Shown one piece after another: positions 32,746 to 40,860 of a stretch of DNA of 64,000 nucleotides. The position numbers and the translations under genes are program-made. The notes under the pieces are model-generated. The model was not told the DNA's origin and did no database searches. It saw nothing but the letters and a program-made list of their open reading frames with translations. The stretch is from the NCBI GenBank assembly GCA_913778505.1, contig CAJYWD010000036.1:248001-312000 (forward strand), read 5' to 3'. The stretch comes from an uncultured Chryseobacterium sp. GTDB taxonomy: Bacteria > Bacteroidota > Bacteroidia > Flavobacteriales > Weeksellaceae. Position 1 is the stretch's first letter, and the number at the start of each line of letters is the position of its first letter.

Positions 32746-33948
32746 ATGAACTTTTTGAAAAAAAATGCTTTTGTAATTCTGTACGTGCTTTTTTTCTCCG
32801 GTATTATATTCCTAACAAGGCACGGCGTAATACTGGAGAACGAGTGGCCGCTGATCCTGAAGGAATTTGATAAGGGCTCGGAATATCGTTTTTATGGTGT
32901 TGCATCTGCTTATATGCCACCATTTTTTCCGTATTTTTTGTTGGTTTGCAAAGTCTTATTTGGATTTACCACAAGGTGGGAAAGCATATCGTGTTTGCTG
33001 CAAGCAAGCTTCTTCTTTTGGTGCATTGTACATTTTTGCAAAAGCATTGTAGCTCAGAAAGGTCATAAGGCATTGATTTATGTAATTGTAGTAGTGTTTT
33101 TTCCTCCAATATTCTTTGCCTTATGCAAAATCAGTTCATTTGGATTCACCGTTGGAGTAGTAGCGCTTTTTGTGGCTCAGATCTACAGGATTTTTGTGAA
33201 AGCACATAAAACAATCAGTGAGTGGATCGTCCTGTTATTTGCTGTGATATTGGGCTTGTATCTGAGGTACGAACTGATTATGTTTTACGCCTTTATTCTT
33301 TTTACATTGGTTTTCTTGAAGCGAATCCATATATTAAGATGTTTGTCATTGATCCTGCTAATCTGGCTATTGTACCTTCCATGGACGATTCGGAATTATT
33401 ATAAAATTGGCGTCTTCTCTTATTCCACGTCGCTCAATTACAATTTTGCAAAAGGGAACAATGTTAAATATAATATTTATTCTTACAATAATTTTGCATA
33501 TTCTCCACAGACAGACGAATTCTTTGTGAATGATATGCTGTATAAGAAGTTAGGGAATGAAAAGGAAATAGATCAATATCTTGGTGAACTAAATAAGACC
33601 TTTTTAAAAGAACATCCGGAACTGTTTATCAAATTATCCTTCCAGAAATTGGGCATTAATTTTTTTCAATTTTTTCCTGATTATTCTTTTTTATCTAATA
33701 TCTACATTGCTTTCAGCTACAGCTTGATGGCGGTCATATTACAAATTGCATTTTTATTAGCGATCTACAGAAATATAAGGAGCAGATACTTGTATGATTT
33801 TTCTGTATTAGCACTTTCAATTTATATCTTTTTCCTTATTTTCTATTCTATTGCTCCACTTCCCAGATATTTCCTGTTCTTTTTTCCGGTATTTATAATC
33901 ATCATTTTTTCAAGAATTGGCTCTAAAGACGATAGGACTTTATCGTAA
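32746..33948 (+). CDS. Polytopic membrane protein, probable GT-C glycosyltransferase
   Basis: The 400-residue protein has about ten hydrophobic segments. The motif LYLPWTIRNYYKIGVF near residue 203 resembles the PWxxRNxxxxG motif of ArnT-like and related GT-C transferases, which use polyprenyl-phosphate sugars. The N-terminal loop lacks a clear DE or DD pair (ENEWPLILKEFDKGSEYRFY might hold it), so the donor is uncertain. No glycan gene cluster is nearby, and the gene sits alone between lepA and a carboxypeptidase. An orphan sugar transferase for lipid or protein modification is a fair guess. Confidence 0.6.
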   Translation: MNFLKKNAFVILYVLFFSGIIFLTRHGVILENEWPLILKEFDKGSEYRFYGVASAYMPPFFPYFLLVCKVLFGFTTRWESISCLLQASFFFWCIVHFCKSIVAQKGHKALIYVIVVVFFPPIFFALCKISSFGFTVGVVALFVAQIYRIFVKAHKTISEWIVLLFAVILGLYLRYELIMFYAFILFTLVFLKRIHILRCLSLILLIWLLYLPWTIRNYYKIGVFSYSTSLNYNFAKGNNVKYNIYSYNNFAYSPQTDEFFVNDMLYKKLGNEKEIDQYLGELNKTFLKEHPELFIKLSFQKLGINFFQFFPDYSFLSNIYIAFSYSLMAVILQIAFLLAIYRNIRSRYLYDFSVLALSIYIFFLIFYSIAPLPRYFLFFFPVFIIIIFSRIGSKDDRTLS

Positions 33949-34013
33949 ACTTACTTGAGAATCAGCATATAAATCTTTTGTCTTGCCTGAAACTATATCA
34001 AAAACTCCTAGCA

Positions 34014-35726
34014 ATGAAAAATCTGTTTTTCCTCTTCGTCCTCAATTCGATCTTCGCTCAATCCCAAATCCTAACCCCTTACGAAAAAGGCAACGGCAAT
34101 CAAACCACAACTTTTGACGAGATGCGAAAATTCTATCAGGAATTGGCAAAACAATATCCATACATCAGTTATGAAACCAAAGGCGAGGATGACAACGGTG
34201 CGCCCATCGATGTTGTGATTTTCAATCCAACAAAACAAAGTTTCGGAGAAGCCAGAAAAGGGAAATCTGTTTTGTTTGTCAATAACGGCATTCATCCTGG
34301 TGAACCTGACGGCATTGACGCAACGATGATGCTGATGCGAGATTTGGCAACCGGGAGAATCAAAGCGCCCAAAAATGTCATCTTCACAGCAATCGCCAGT
34401 TACAACGTTAGCGGAATGATGAACCGTGGCAGTTTTTCCAGAGCCAATCAAAATGGACCGGAAGAATATGGTTTCCGAGGCAACGCGAGAAACTATGATT
34501 TAAACCGGGATTTCATCAAGACGGATTCAAAAAATTCCAGAAGTTTTCAGCAGATTTTCGGGTGGCTGAAGCCGGATGTTTTTATTGATAACCACGTCAG
34601 CAACGGCGCAGACTATCAATACACTTTTACTTATATTTCTACTAACAAAGAACGTTTGGGCAATGTTCTCGGCAATTATTTCAATGACGAAATGCAGAGA
34701 ACGCTTCTGAAAAATATGGAGAAAAAAGGTGTGATTTCTGTGCCTTATGTCAATATCCACGGCGATGTTCCGGATGGCGGCTTTCCGGCTTTTATGGATT
34801 CGCCGAGATATGCGACGGGTTACACGACGTTGTTCAATACGATTGGAACTGTGGTCGAAACGCATATGCTGAAACCATACAAAGACCGTGTAAAAGTCAC
34901 TTACGATTATATGGTTGACAATCTGAATTATATCGATGAAAATTATAAAACCATTCAGCAAAAAAGAGCCGAAAATCTGAAACAATACAAAGTCGGAAAC
35001 CGATATGCTTTGGCCTGGAAACTCGATTCTACAAAGTTTGAAAATATCGATTTCAAAGGTTTTGAAGCGAAGTATAAACCAAGCGATGTTTCGGGAAAAA
35101 CCAGACTTTGGTATGACAGAAACTCCAAGTTTTCAAAACCTGTCAAGTTCTACAATACGTATGTTCCGGCAAAAGAAATCACAATTCCGAAATATTACGT
35201 CATCCCGCAATCTGAATGGAAAATCATCGATTTGCTGAAGCTCAACCAAATCAAAATGATTCCGATAAAACAGGATTCTACGATTGTGGTGGAGCAATAC
35301 CGAATCAAAGATTTCAAAACCGTCCAGAATCCTTATGAAGGTCATTATCTGCATTATGACACCTTTGCGACCAAAGAATCAGGAAAAATAAAATTCAGAA
35401 AAGGCGATTTTTTAGTTCCGCTGAATCAAGATGGTGTGAAATTTCTCTTAGAAACCTTAGAACCGGAAGCGGTTGATTCTTATTTTAACTGGAATTTCTT
35501 TGATGCGATTCTCGGTCAGAAAGAATATTATTCGGCTTATGTTTTCGAAGATACAGCGAGCAAACTTCTGAAAGACAACAAGGCTTTGAAAACCGCTTTC
35601 GAAATGGAAAAAGCTAATAATCCAAAGTTTGCCGATGATGGACAAGCGAAGTTGGATTGGGTTTACAAACATTCGGAGTATTACGAAAAAACGCATCGGC
35701 TTTATCCGGTTTTTAGGATTGATTAA
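34014..35726 (+). CDS. M14 family zinc carboxypeptidase, secreted
   Basis: The start at 34014 gives a signal peptide (MKNLFFLFVLNSIFAQ); the frame is open from 33978 but the extra 12 residues lack sense. The M14 zinc site HPGEPDG (His and Glu ligands) is near residue 79, the third ligand probably lies in IDNHVSNGAD near 187, and the catalytic Glu in VVETHMLKPY near 281. The catalytic domain is followed by about 230 residues of unknown role. Bacteroidetes enzymes of this kind break down peptides outside or in the periplasm. The stop lies back to back with that of the PIN gene. Confidence 0.88.
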   Translation: MKNLFFLFVLNSIFAQSQILTPYEKGNGNQTTTFDEMRKFYQELAKQYPYISYETKGEDDNGAPIDVVIFNPTKQSFGEARKGKSVLFVNNGIHPGEPDGIDATMMLMRDLATGRIKAPKNVIFTAIASYNVSGMMNRGSFSRANQNGPEEYGFRGNARNYDLNRDFIKTDSKNSRSFQQIFGWLKPDVFIDNHVSNGADYQYTFTYISTNKERLGNVLGNYFNDEMQRTLLKNMEKKGVISVPYVNIHGDVPDGGFPAFMDSPRYATGYTTLFNTIGTVVETHMLKPYKDRVKVTYDYMVDNLNYIDENYKTIQQKRAENLKQYKVGNRYALAWKLDSTKFENIDFKGFEAKYKPSDVSGKTRLWYDRNSKFSKPVKFYNTYVPAKEITIPKYYVIPQSEWKIIDLLKLNQIKMIPIKQDSTIVVEQYRIKDFKTVQNPYEGHYLHYDTFATKESGKIKFRKGDFLVPLNQDGVKFLLETLEPEAVDSYFNWNFFDAILGQKEYYSAYVFEDTASKLLKDNKALKTAFEMEKANNPKFADDGQAKLDWVYKHSEYYEKTHRLYPVFRID

Positions 35727-36143
35727 TTAATTCCTCAAACTCAACAAATAACCCTCAGCATTCATCACAGGAATCAAAGCATTTTTAAAATCCTTTTCGT
35801 TTCGGGTGACGATAATATCGCAATTGGAAGCCAGCGCACTGAAATATTGCATCGCATCTTCGAAGTCTTTAAAGCCAGAATTGATGGACTTTTCCACCAC
35901 TTCGTCATCCATTACAGACATCGAACACAGTAATTTGAATTTCCTGATTTTTTCTAATGCGATTTTGGAGCTTTCATATCTTGCCAAAACATAAAATACA
36001 TTCGAAATAGAACTGGGTGAAGTATAAACTTGTATCTTTTTTTTGTCTGCTAATGTCATAATTTTTGCGGACGCTTCGTAAAAACCTTCTCGTTCTCCTA
36101 GGAAATCTAAAATGATATTGGTGTCCAAAAATATTTTTTTCAT
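35727..36143 (-). CDS. PIN-domain toxin, VapC-like
   Basis: PIN toxins are Mg-dependent ribonucleases. Acidic residues of the active site are visible: D7 in IFLDTNIIL, D93/D96 in FKDFEDAMQY, and N115/D118 in TRNEKDF. The 138-residue length is typical. The ATG starts right behind the stop of the upstream antitoxin gene, so the pair is coupled. The target RNA is not known. Its stop codon touches that of the convergent M14 gene. Confidence 0.9.
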   Translation of the reverse strand: MKKIFLDTNIILDFLGEREGFYEASAKIMTLADKKKIQVYTSPSSISNVFYVLARYESSKIALEKIRKFKLLCSMSVMDDEVVEKSINSGFKDFEDAMQYFSALASNCDIIVTRNEKDFKNALIPVMNAEGYLLSLRN

Positions 36144-36389
36144 CTATTGGTATTTTTTATCCAGATAGTCATCTCTCAGAGTTTTCCAATCCAAATCCGC
36201 CGGTACACTTTTACCGCTGGAAATGCTTTTCACAAAAGGAGAAATCTCAAAATCATCATTTTGTTCACGTGTGATAGAATCAAGATAATTTTCAATCAAT
36301 CTAGATAGGCTAACCTTCTTACTGGAAGCATAATTTTTAGCCCTTTCGATAACATTTTCGTTTAATTTCAAAGTGAGTTTGGAATCCAT
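36144..36389 (-). CDS. DUF6364-type antitoxin of the PIN pair
   Basis: The product from the ATG at 36389 has 81 residues; the frame is open to 36410, but that would include the operator and run too close to the promoter. The N-terminal part MDSKLTLKLNENVIERAKNY looks like a ribbon-helix-helix, with SLSRLIENYLDSI as its second helix. The C-terminal region, SGKSVPADLDWKTLRDDYL, should wrap the toxin. It is the first gene of the pair, as usual for self-repressing antitoxins. Confidence 0.85.
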   Translation of the reverse strand: MDSKLTLKLNENVIERAKNYASSKKVSLSRLIENYLDSITREQNDDFEISPFVKSISSGKSVPADLDWKTLRDDYLDKKYQ

Positions 36390-36402
36390 ATTTAATAATT
36401 CT

Positions 36403-36430
36403 ACGTACAAATATAAAAAATTAATACGTA
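36403..36430 (-). promoter_or_regulatory. Toxin-antitoxin promoter flanked by two TACGTA sites
   Basis: Two TACGTA palindromes at 36403-36408 and 36425-36430 lie 22 bases apart, about two helical turns. The -7 box (minus-strand TATATTTG, 36416-36409) lies between them. This suits a ribbon-helix-helix repressor binding as two dimers and covering the promoter. Confidence 0.6.
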
Positions 36431-36458
36431 AAAATTAAATTTTTGATTTTGTGTAAAC

Positions 36459-36488
36459 TTGCCATTAACCAAAAACTTCCTATTTTTG
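36459..36488 (+). promoter_or_regulatory. Promoter of the M1 peptidase gene
   Basis: A -33 TTG at 36459-36461 and -7 TATTTTTG at 36481-36488 with a 19-base spacer, a good full match to the Flavobacterium consensus. Confidence 0.65.
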
Positions 36489-36532
36489 GTAAAATTATTA
36501 TCAACAAACCTTTTAGGTTGAATCATATTCCT

Positions 36533-38392
36533 ATGAAAAAACTAAAAATAGCTCTATTCTTTTCTCTTTTCTCTTTTCTCTTATCCGCTCAGCAAGGTTC
36601 TTATTATCAGCAATATGCCAAATATAAAATGGATATTGATGTGGATGCTGCCAACTTCACATACCAGGGAAAACAAACGCTGCAATATCAGAATAACTCT
36701 CCTGATGAACTGAAAGTCGCCTATTTTCATTTGTATTGGAACGCATTCAAACCAGGTTCTATGATGGACCAGCGTGTGCAGTCGCAAGGTGTAAATGCCG
36801 ACGGAAGACTGGCCAAAAGAATCGGGAACACCGTAATTTCCAGATTGTCAGAAATTCCTAAAAATGAAGAAGGTGCGCAGAATATCCGTTGGATCAAGCA
36901 GAATGGTAAAGAGTTGAAGTTCGAGATTCAAGGGACGATAATGAAAGTTTTCTTGGCGGAAGCAATTAAACCCAATTCTTCCACCACTTTTACAATGGAA
37001 TGGGACGCCAATATCCCGATGCAAATCCGGAGAGCAGGCAGAAACAACCGTGAAGGTGTTGATATGACCATGACACAATGGTATCCAAAAATTGCGGAAT
37101 ACGATTATGACGGCTGGGCAGCATTTGATTATGTGGGAAGAGAGTTCCATGCGCCATTTTCTGATTATGAAGTGAATATCAAAATCGATAAAGATTATGT
37201 GATTGGCGCTGGAGGAAATCTTGAAAATCCAACAGAAGTGAAAGGTTATGACAGTAATGCAACAATCAAACAAGATATTTCTAACAAAGTAACCTGGAAA
37301 TGGACAGCCAAAAACATTCTGGATTTTGCCTGGGCAGCAGACAGAGATTATTCCGTGGAAAGCTTCCCAATTTTGGACGGACCGAAGGTGTATTTGGTTT
37401 ATCAGAAATCTGAAAAGACAAAATACTGGTCCGAAATGAAACCGTACATCACCAAATATTACCAACTGATGAATGCGACTTTCGGACGCTACAAATGGCC
37501 GAGTTACTCATTCATCCAAGGCGGCGATGGCGGAATGGAATATGGGATGTGTACAATGATTTTAGGTGAAGCAACTTCTTTGGAAGGTCTCAGCGGATTG
37601 ATGTTCCACGAGGGTGCGCACTCTTGGTTTCAGCAGATGCTGGCAACCAACGAAAGCGTAAGGCCTTGGATGGACGAAGGTTTCACACAGTATGCGGAAG
37701 ATTTTGTGTCCTACAGATTATTCCCGCCAAAGGAATCTCAACCCAATCCATTTGTTGGTGCTGTGAAAGCTTATGTTAATTTCACCAAATCCGGGAAAGA
37801 AGAACCTGCAGTTTGGCTGGGCGATCATCATGATAATGGAACGGCTTATACTTACGCAAGTTACATCAAGGGTGAATTGTTTCTTGTAGAGCTGGGTTAT
37901 ATTGTTGGCGAAGAAAATCTCAACAAAATTATGCTGAAATATTATGACGAATGGGCGATGAAACATCCTACAGAACGTGATTTTATTCACATCGCACAGT
38001 TGGTTTCCGGAATGGATTTGAAATGGTTCCAGCATTATTGGATCAATACCACGAAAACCATCGATTACGGTATCAAAAACGTGAAATACGACCCGCAATC
38101 TACCACGATTACTTTGGTCAACAAAGGCGGTGTGCCGATGCCCATCGATTTCAGTATTTTGACCAAGGATAAAAAAGTTATTAATTATAATATTCCACTG
38201 AACCTGACCAGAGTTTGGAAAACCAAAGATATTTACGGCAATATCCAGACTTTGCCTTTCTGGGCATGGACGCAGCAGGAATACAGTTTTACGATTCCTT
38301 ATACCAAAGCACAATTGTCAGCAATGGGAATTGATTTCAGCCAAAGATTGGCCGATGTTAATCCTGAGGATAATTATTTGGAAGTGAAGTAA
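36533..38392 (+). CDS. M1 family metallopeptidase, secreted
   Basis: The frame is open from 36443, but the promoter lies inside that extension, so the start is the ATG at 36533, which begins a signal peptide (KKLKIALFFSLFSFLLSAQ). The exopeptidase-like motif GGDGGMEYGM corresponds to GAMEN of aminopeptidase N. The zinc site is HEGAH with the third ligand in DEGFTQYAED 18 residues on. The family releases N-terminal amino acids from peptides. The protein is likely periplasmic or surface-exposed. The C-terminal 150 residues form a beta-sandwich. Confidence 0.92.
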   Translation: MKKLKIALFFSLFSFLLSAQQGSYYQQYAKYKMDIDVDAANFTYQGKQTLQYQNNSPDELKVAYFHLYWNAFKPGSMMDQRVQSQGVNADGRLAKRIGNTVISRLSEIPKNEEGAQNIRWIKQNGKELKFEIQGTIMKVFLAEAIKPNSSTTFTMEWDANIPMQIRRAGRNNREGVDMTMTQWYPKIAEYDYDGWAAFDYVGREFHAPFSDYEVNIKIDKDYVIGAGGNLENPTEVKGYDSNATIKQDISNKVTWKWTAKNILDFAWAADRDYSVESFPILDGPKVYLVYQKSEKTKYWSEMKPYITKYYQLMNATFGRYKWPSYSFIQGGDGGMEYGMCTMILGEATSLEGLSGLMFHEGAHSWFQQMLATNESVRPWMDEGFTQYAEDFVSYRLFPPKESQPNPFVGAVKAYVNFTKSGKEEPAVWLGDHHDNGTAYTYASYIKGELFLVELGYIVGEENLNKIMLKYYDEWAMKHPTERDFIHIAQLVSGMDLKWFQHYWINTTKTIDYGIKNVKYDPQSTTITLVNKGGVPMPIDFSILTKDKKVINYNIPLNLTRVWKTKDIYGNIQTLPFWAWTQQEYSFTIPYTKAQLSAMGIDFSQRLADVNPEDNYLEVK

Positions 38393-38476
38393 TTAAAAAT
38401 GTAAAAAGTATTAATGTATTTACAGCTTTTTGGAAAGTCATTAATACTTTTTATATTAATACATCTAATACAACAA
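38392..38476 (+). repeat. ATTAATAC inverted word repeat upstream of coaX
   Basis: Left block ATGTAAAAAGTATTAATGTA, right block CATTAATACTTTTTATATTA and ATACATCTAATAC, ending 8-15 bases before the coaX ATG. Third copy of the element. Confidence 0.7.
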
Positions 38477-38483
38477 AATTAGA

Positions 38484-39242
38484 ATGAATTCCATTGTAAT
38501 CAATATAGGCAATACCAATATCCGTTTCGGACTCTTTGATGAGGACAATTGTGACATCTCCTGGGTTATCAACACCAAACCGTACAAAACGACAGATGAG
38601 CTTTTTGTCCAGATTCTGATGTTGTATCAGACCTATAAAATCGAGGTTGATAAAATTGATAAGATCATTATCGGTTCCGTGGTGCCACAGTTGACAAAAG
38701 TAGTGGCAAGTGCCATCAAGAAAATTCATCAAAAAATTCCATTCATTGTCGATAGAAATACGCCATCTGCAGTAATTCCAAAGTCCAAACAAATGGGAAC
38801 GGATATTTATGCTAATCTAGTGGCGGCACACCATCTCTATCCGGGTCACAAAAAAATCATCCTGGATTTCGGAACGGCACTCACGGCAAGTTGCCTGTCA
38901 GAAAACGGCGAAACGCTCGGGGTTATCATTGCACCGGGCATCATCACATCACTGAACAGCTTGATTAAAGGAACGGCGCAATTGCCGGAAATAGAACTGG
39001 TAAAACCAAAATCAGTTTTGGGGTTGGATACCATTACCTGTATGCAAAGCGGAATGGTTTATGGTTTTCTCGGAATGGTGGAAGGTTTTATTGACCGGAT
39101 TAATGATGAGGTTAATGATAATTGTTTCGTTATCGCAACGGGCGGCGTGAGCCACGTTTACAAACCTCTGACGGATAAAATCAATATTGCAGACCGATTG
39201 CATACCTTGAAAGGGCTGTATTTTTTGGGGAAGGATTTGTAA
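38484..39242 (+). CDS. coaX: Type III pantothenate kinase
   Basis: CoaX phosphorylates pantothenate, the first step of CoA synthesis, and is not inhibited by CoA. The ASKHA phosphate-1 motif NIGNTNIRFGLF is at residues 6-17. The phosphate-2 motif LDFGTALTA is near 130, PGIITSLNSL near 152 and ATGGVSHVY near 215. The length of 252 residues is normal. Its stop TAA lies directly against the stop of the convergent tadA. Confidence 0.95.
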   Translation: MNSIVINIGNTNIRFGLFDEDNCDISWVINTKPYKTTDELFVQILMLYQTYKIEVDKIDKIIIGSVVPQLTKVVASAIKKIHQKIPFIVDRNTPSAVIPKSKQMGTDIYANLVAAHHLYPGHKKIILDFGTALTASCLSENGETLGVIIAPGIITSLNSLIKGTAQLPEIELVKPKSVLGLDTITCMQSGMVYGFLGMVEGFIDRINDEVNDNCFVIATGGVSHVYKPLTDKINIADRLHTLKGLYFLGKDL

Positions 39243-39674
39243 TTATCTTTTATTCCTGAAAAATTCTTTGACCATCGAAGCGCATTCGTTTTCCAAAACG
39301 CCGGTTACGATTTCCGTTTTGGGATGCAGAGAAAGATTTTTGTTGAGGAAACCTCTTTGCTCATCCCTTGCGCCAATGACCACTTTAGAAATCTGAGACC
39401 ATGCCAGTGCGCCGGAACACATCACACAAGGTTCTAGAGTCACGTATAAAGTACAATTCCAAAGGTACTTACCTCCGAGAAAATTAGCAGCAGAAGTGAT
39501 GGCCTGCATCTCTGCGTGAGCGGTCACATCGTTTAAGGTCTCGGTAAGGTTATGGGATTTGGCAATCACTCTGTTATTAGAAACAATGACGCAGCCAATA
39601 GGGACTTCGTCTTTTTCCAGCGCTTTCCCGGCTTCCTGCAAAGCCATTTTCATGAAATAATCGTCGGTGAACAT
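39243..39674 (-). CDS. tadA: tRNA(Arg) adenosine(34) deaminase TadA
   Basis: TadA converts A34 to inosine in tRNA-Arg(ACG). The zinc site is HAE in DVTAHAEMQAI with the PCVMCSGAL motif 30 residues on, and DDYFMKMALQEAGKALEKDE starts the domain. The ATG at 39674 fits the family N-terminus; the longer frame to 39695 would begin inside the upstream terminator hairpin. The product is about 143 residues long, normal for the family. Confidence 0.93.
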   Translation of the reverse strand: MFTDDYFMKMALQEAGKALEKDEVPIGCVIVSNNRVIAKSHNLTETLNDVTAHAEMQAITSAANFLGGKYLWNCTLYVTLEPCVMCSGALAWSQISKVVIGARDEQRGFLNKNLSLHPKTEIVTGVLENECASMVKEFFRNKR

Positions 39675-39682
39675 AAAAAGCA

Positions 39683-39709
39683 AAAAGTTTAGCACAAAGC
39701 TAAACTTTT
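39683..39709 (-). terminator. Terminator between the beta-barrel gene and tadA
   Basis: AAAAGTTTAGC and GCTAAACTTTT form an 11-bp perfect stem with a 5-base loop, with further T residues on the minus strand. Confidence 0.82.
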
Positions 39710-39731
39710 ATTTGTGTTAATCGATCAAGAT

Positions 39732-40292
39732 CTAGAATCGATAGCCGATGCCAAGCATTCCTTTTCCTGTAATATTGGCGTCATCATAATAGGATTTGTT
39801 TCCAAATCTTCTCCCGATGCCAACGCTTGCTTCGAAGATAATGTTATTACGGCTGATCCATTTCCCACCGAAACCAACGCCGATTCCGATTGTCGTTCTC
39901 GTCTTCTCATTATAAGTTGGCGGAGTATAAACTGTTGAATAAGGATCGAAGTTGTAATCATAATAAGAATCCTTGGTGCTTGTAATAGGTACAAATCCTT
40001 CTACAAAGAAGCCGCCGGCATACTTTTTCCCAAAGTACATTCTGTAGTAAGGTGATATCTGCGTAAGACCATAATCGTCATTATTGCTATTCCCGAGGTA
40101 AAACATTCCATTGATTCCCACGCCGGAATTGGCACTCAGAAGTCTTTCATAAGAAATATTGAGCAGAGGTGCAGCAATAAGTTCAATAGGGCTGAGCATA
40201 ATGTCATTTTTGCGCTCAGTATTGGATTCCTGTGCGTTTACAGTAGAAATGCCGACGCACGTGATTCCCAGAAGGATAATAATTTTTTTCAT
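39732..40292 (-). CDS. Outer membrane beta-barrel protein of unknown function
   Basis: A 186-residue protein with a signal peptide (KKIIILLGITCVGISTVNAQ), followed by alternating hydrophobic and polar stretches and glycine-aromatic repeats. It ends in GMLGIGYRF, the aromatic C-terminus expected for a beta-barrel recognised by the BAM complex. It resembles DUF3575/porin-like small barrels of Bacteroidetes. Located between the Rrf2 regulator and tadA; role unknown. Confidence 0.8.
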   Translation of the reverse strand: MKKIIILLGITCVGISTVNAQESNTERKNDIMLSPIELIAAPLLNISYERLLSANSGVGINGMFYLGNSNNDDYGLTQISPYYRMYFGKKYAGGFFVEGFVPITSTKDSYYDYNFDPYSTVYTPPTYNEKTRTTIGIGVGFGGKWISRNNIIFEASVGIGRRFGNKSYYDDANITGKGMLGIGYRF

Positions 40293-40326
40293 GGATGATT
40301 AGTTCAATATTGGTTTTTAATAATTG

Positions 40327-40752
40327 TCAGAAAGGCATCTGCTCAGAAAGTGTCATATCCGCAATGCTGGTGTCCAGAATCGGAAGCATATTGTCCCGCA
40401 CGTTGATCAGGAGCTTTCTGATGCTGCAGGTGGCTTCGTCTGTGCAGTCATCACATTTAGCATAGAAATTAAGTGAAGCACAAGGCAACATTGCGACCGG
40501 GCCATCAACAATTCTGATGACATCCAAAACTTTGATGTCGGCTGGATTTTTCATAAAGGTGTAGCCACCTTCCGCACCACGTTCACTTTTGAGGATTTTG
40601 TTCTGCTTGAGTTCGCGAAGGATTTGTTCCAGAAACTTCAGGGGAATACGTTCGTTCTCCGAGATTCTCTTGGCAGAAAAAAGGGAAGCATTATCATTTC
40701 TGTTGAGGAATAATAATGTTTTGATGGCGTATTTGACTCTTTTTGAAAGCAT
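40327..40752 (-). CDS. Rrf2 family transcriptional regulator
   Basis: The 141-residue protein has the Rrf2 winged helix (LSKRVKYAIKTLLFL, IPLKFLEQILRELKQNKIL, RGAEGGYTF) and a dimerisation helix. Four cysteines, C91, C100, C103 and C109, lie in the region where IscR and NsrR carry their Fe-S ligands, so it may sense iron-sulphur status, nitric oxide or redox state. Which cluster it binds cannot be told. A small beta-barrel gene follows 35 bases downstream and may be co-transcribed. Confidence 0.9.
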   Translation of the reverse strand: MLSKRVKYAIKTLLFLNRNDNASLFSAKRISENERIPLKFLEQILRELKQNKILKSERGAEGGYTFMKNPADIKVLDVIRIVDGPVAMLPCASLNFYAKCDDCTDEATCSIRKLLINVRDNMLPILDTSIADMTLSEQMPF

Positions 40753-40803
40753 TTTGTAAAAATAATCAAAATTTTACATTTTGAAATAAATATTTCCTGT
40801 CAA

Positions 40804-40836
40804 TAAAAAACCGCCTCGATTTTGTTTTCGAGACGG
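40804..40836 (-). terminator. Terminator of the fadL-SGNH operon
   Basis: On the minus strand CCGTCTCGA pairs with TCGAGGCGG-type sequence, followed by TTTTTT (plus-strand A run at 40804-40810). Confidence 0.88.
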
Positions 40837-40860
40837 CTTATATCTAAGAGAAATCCTTAA

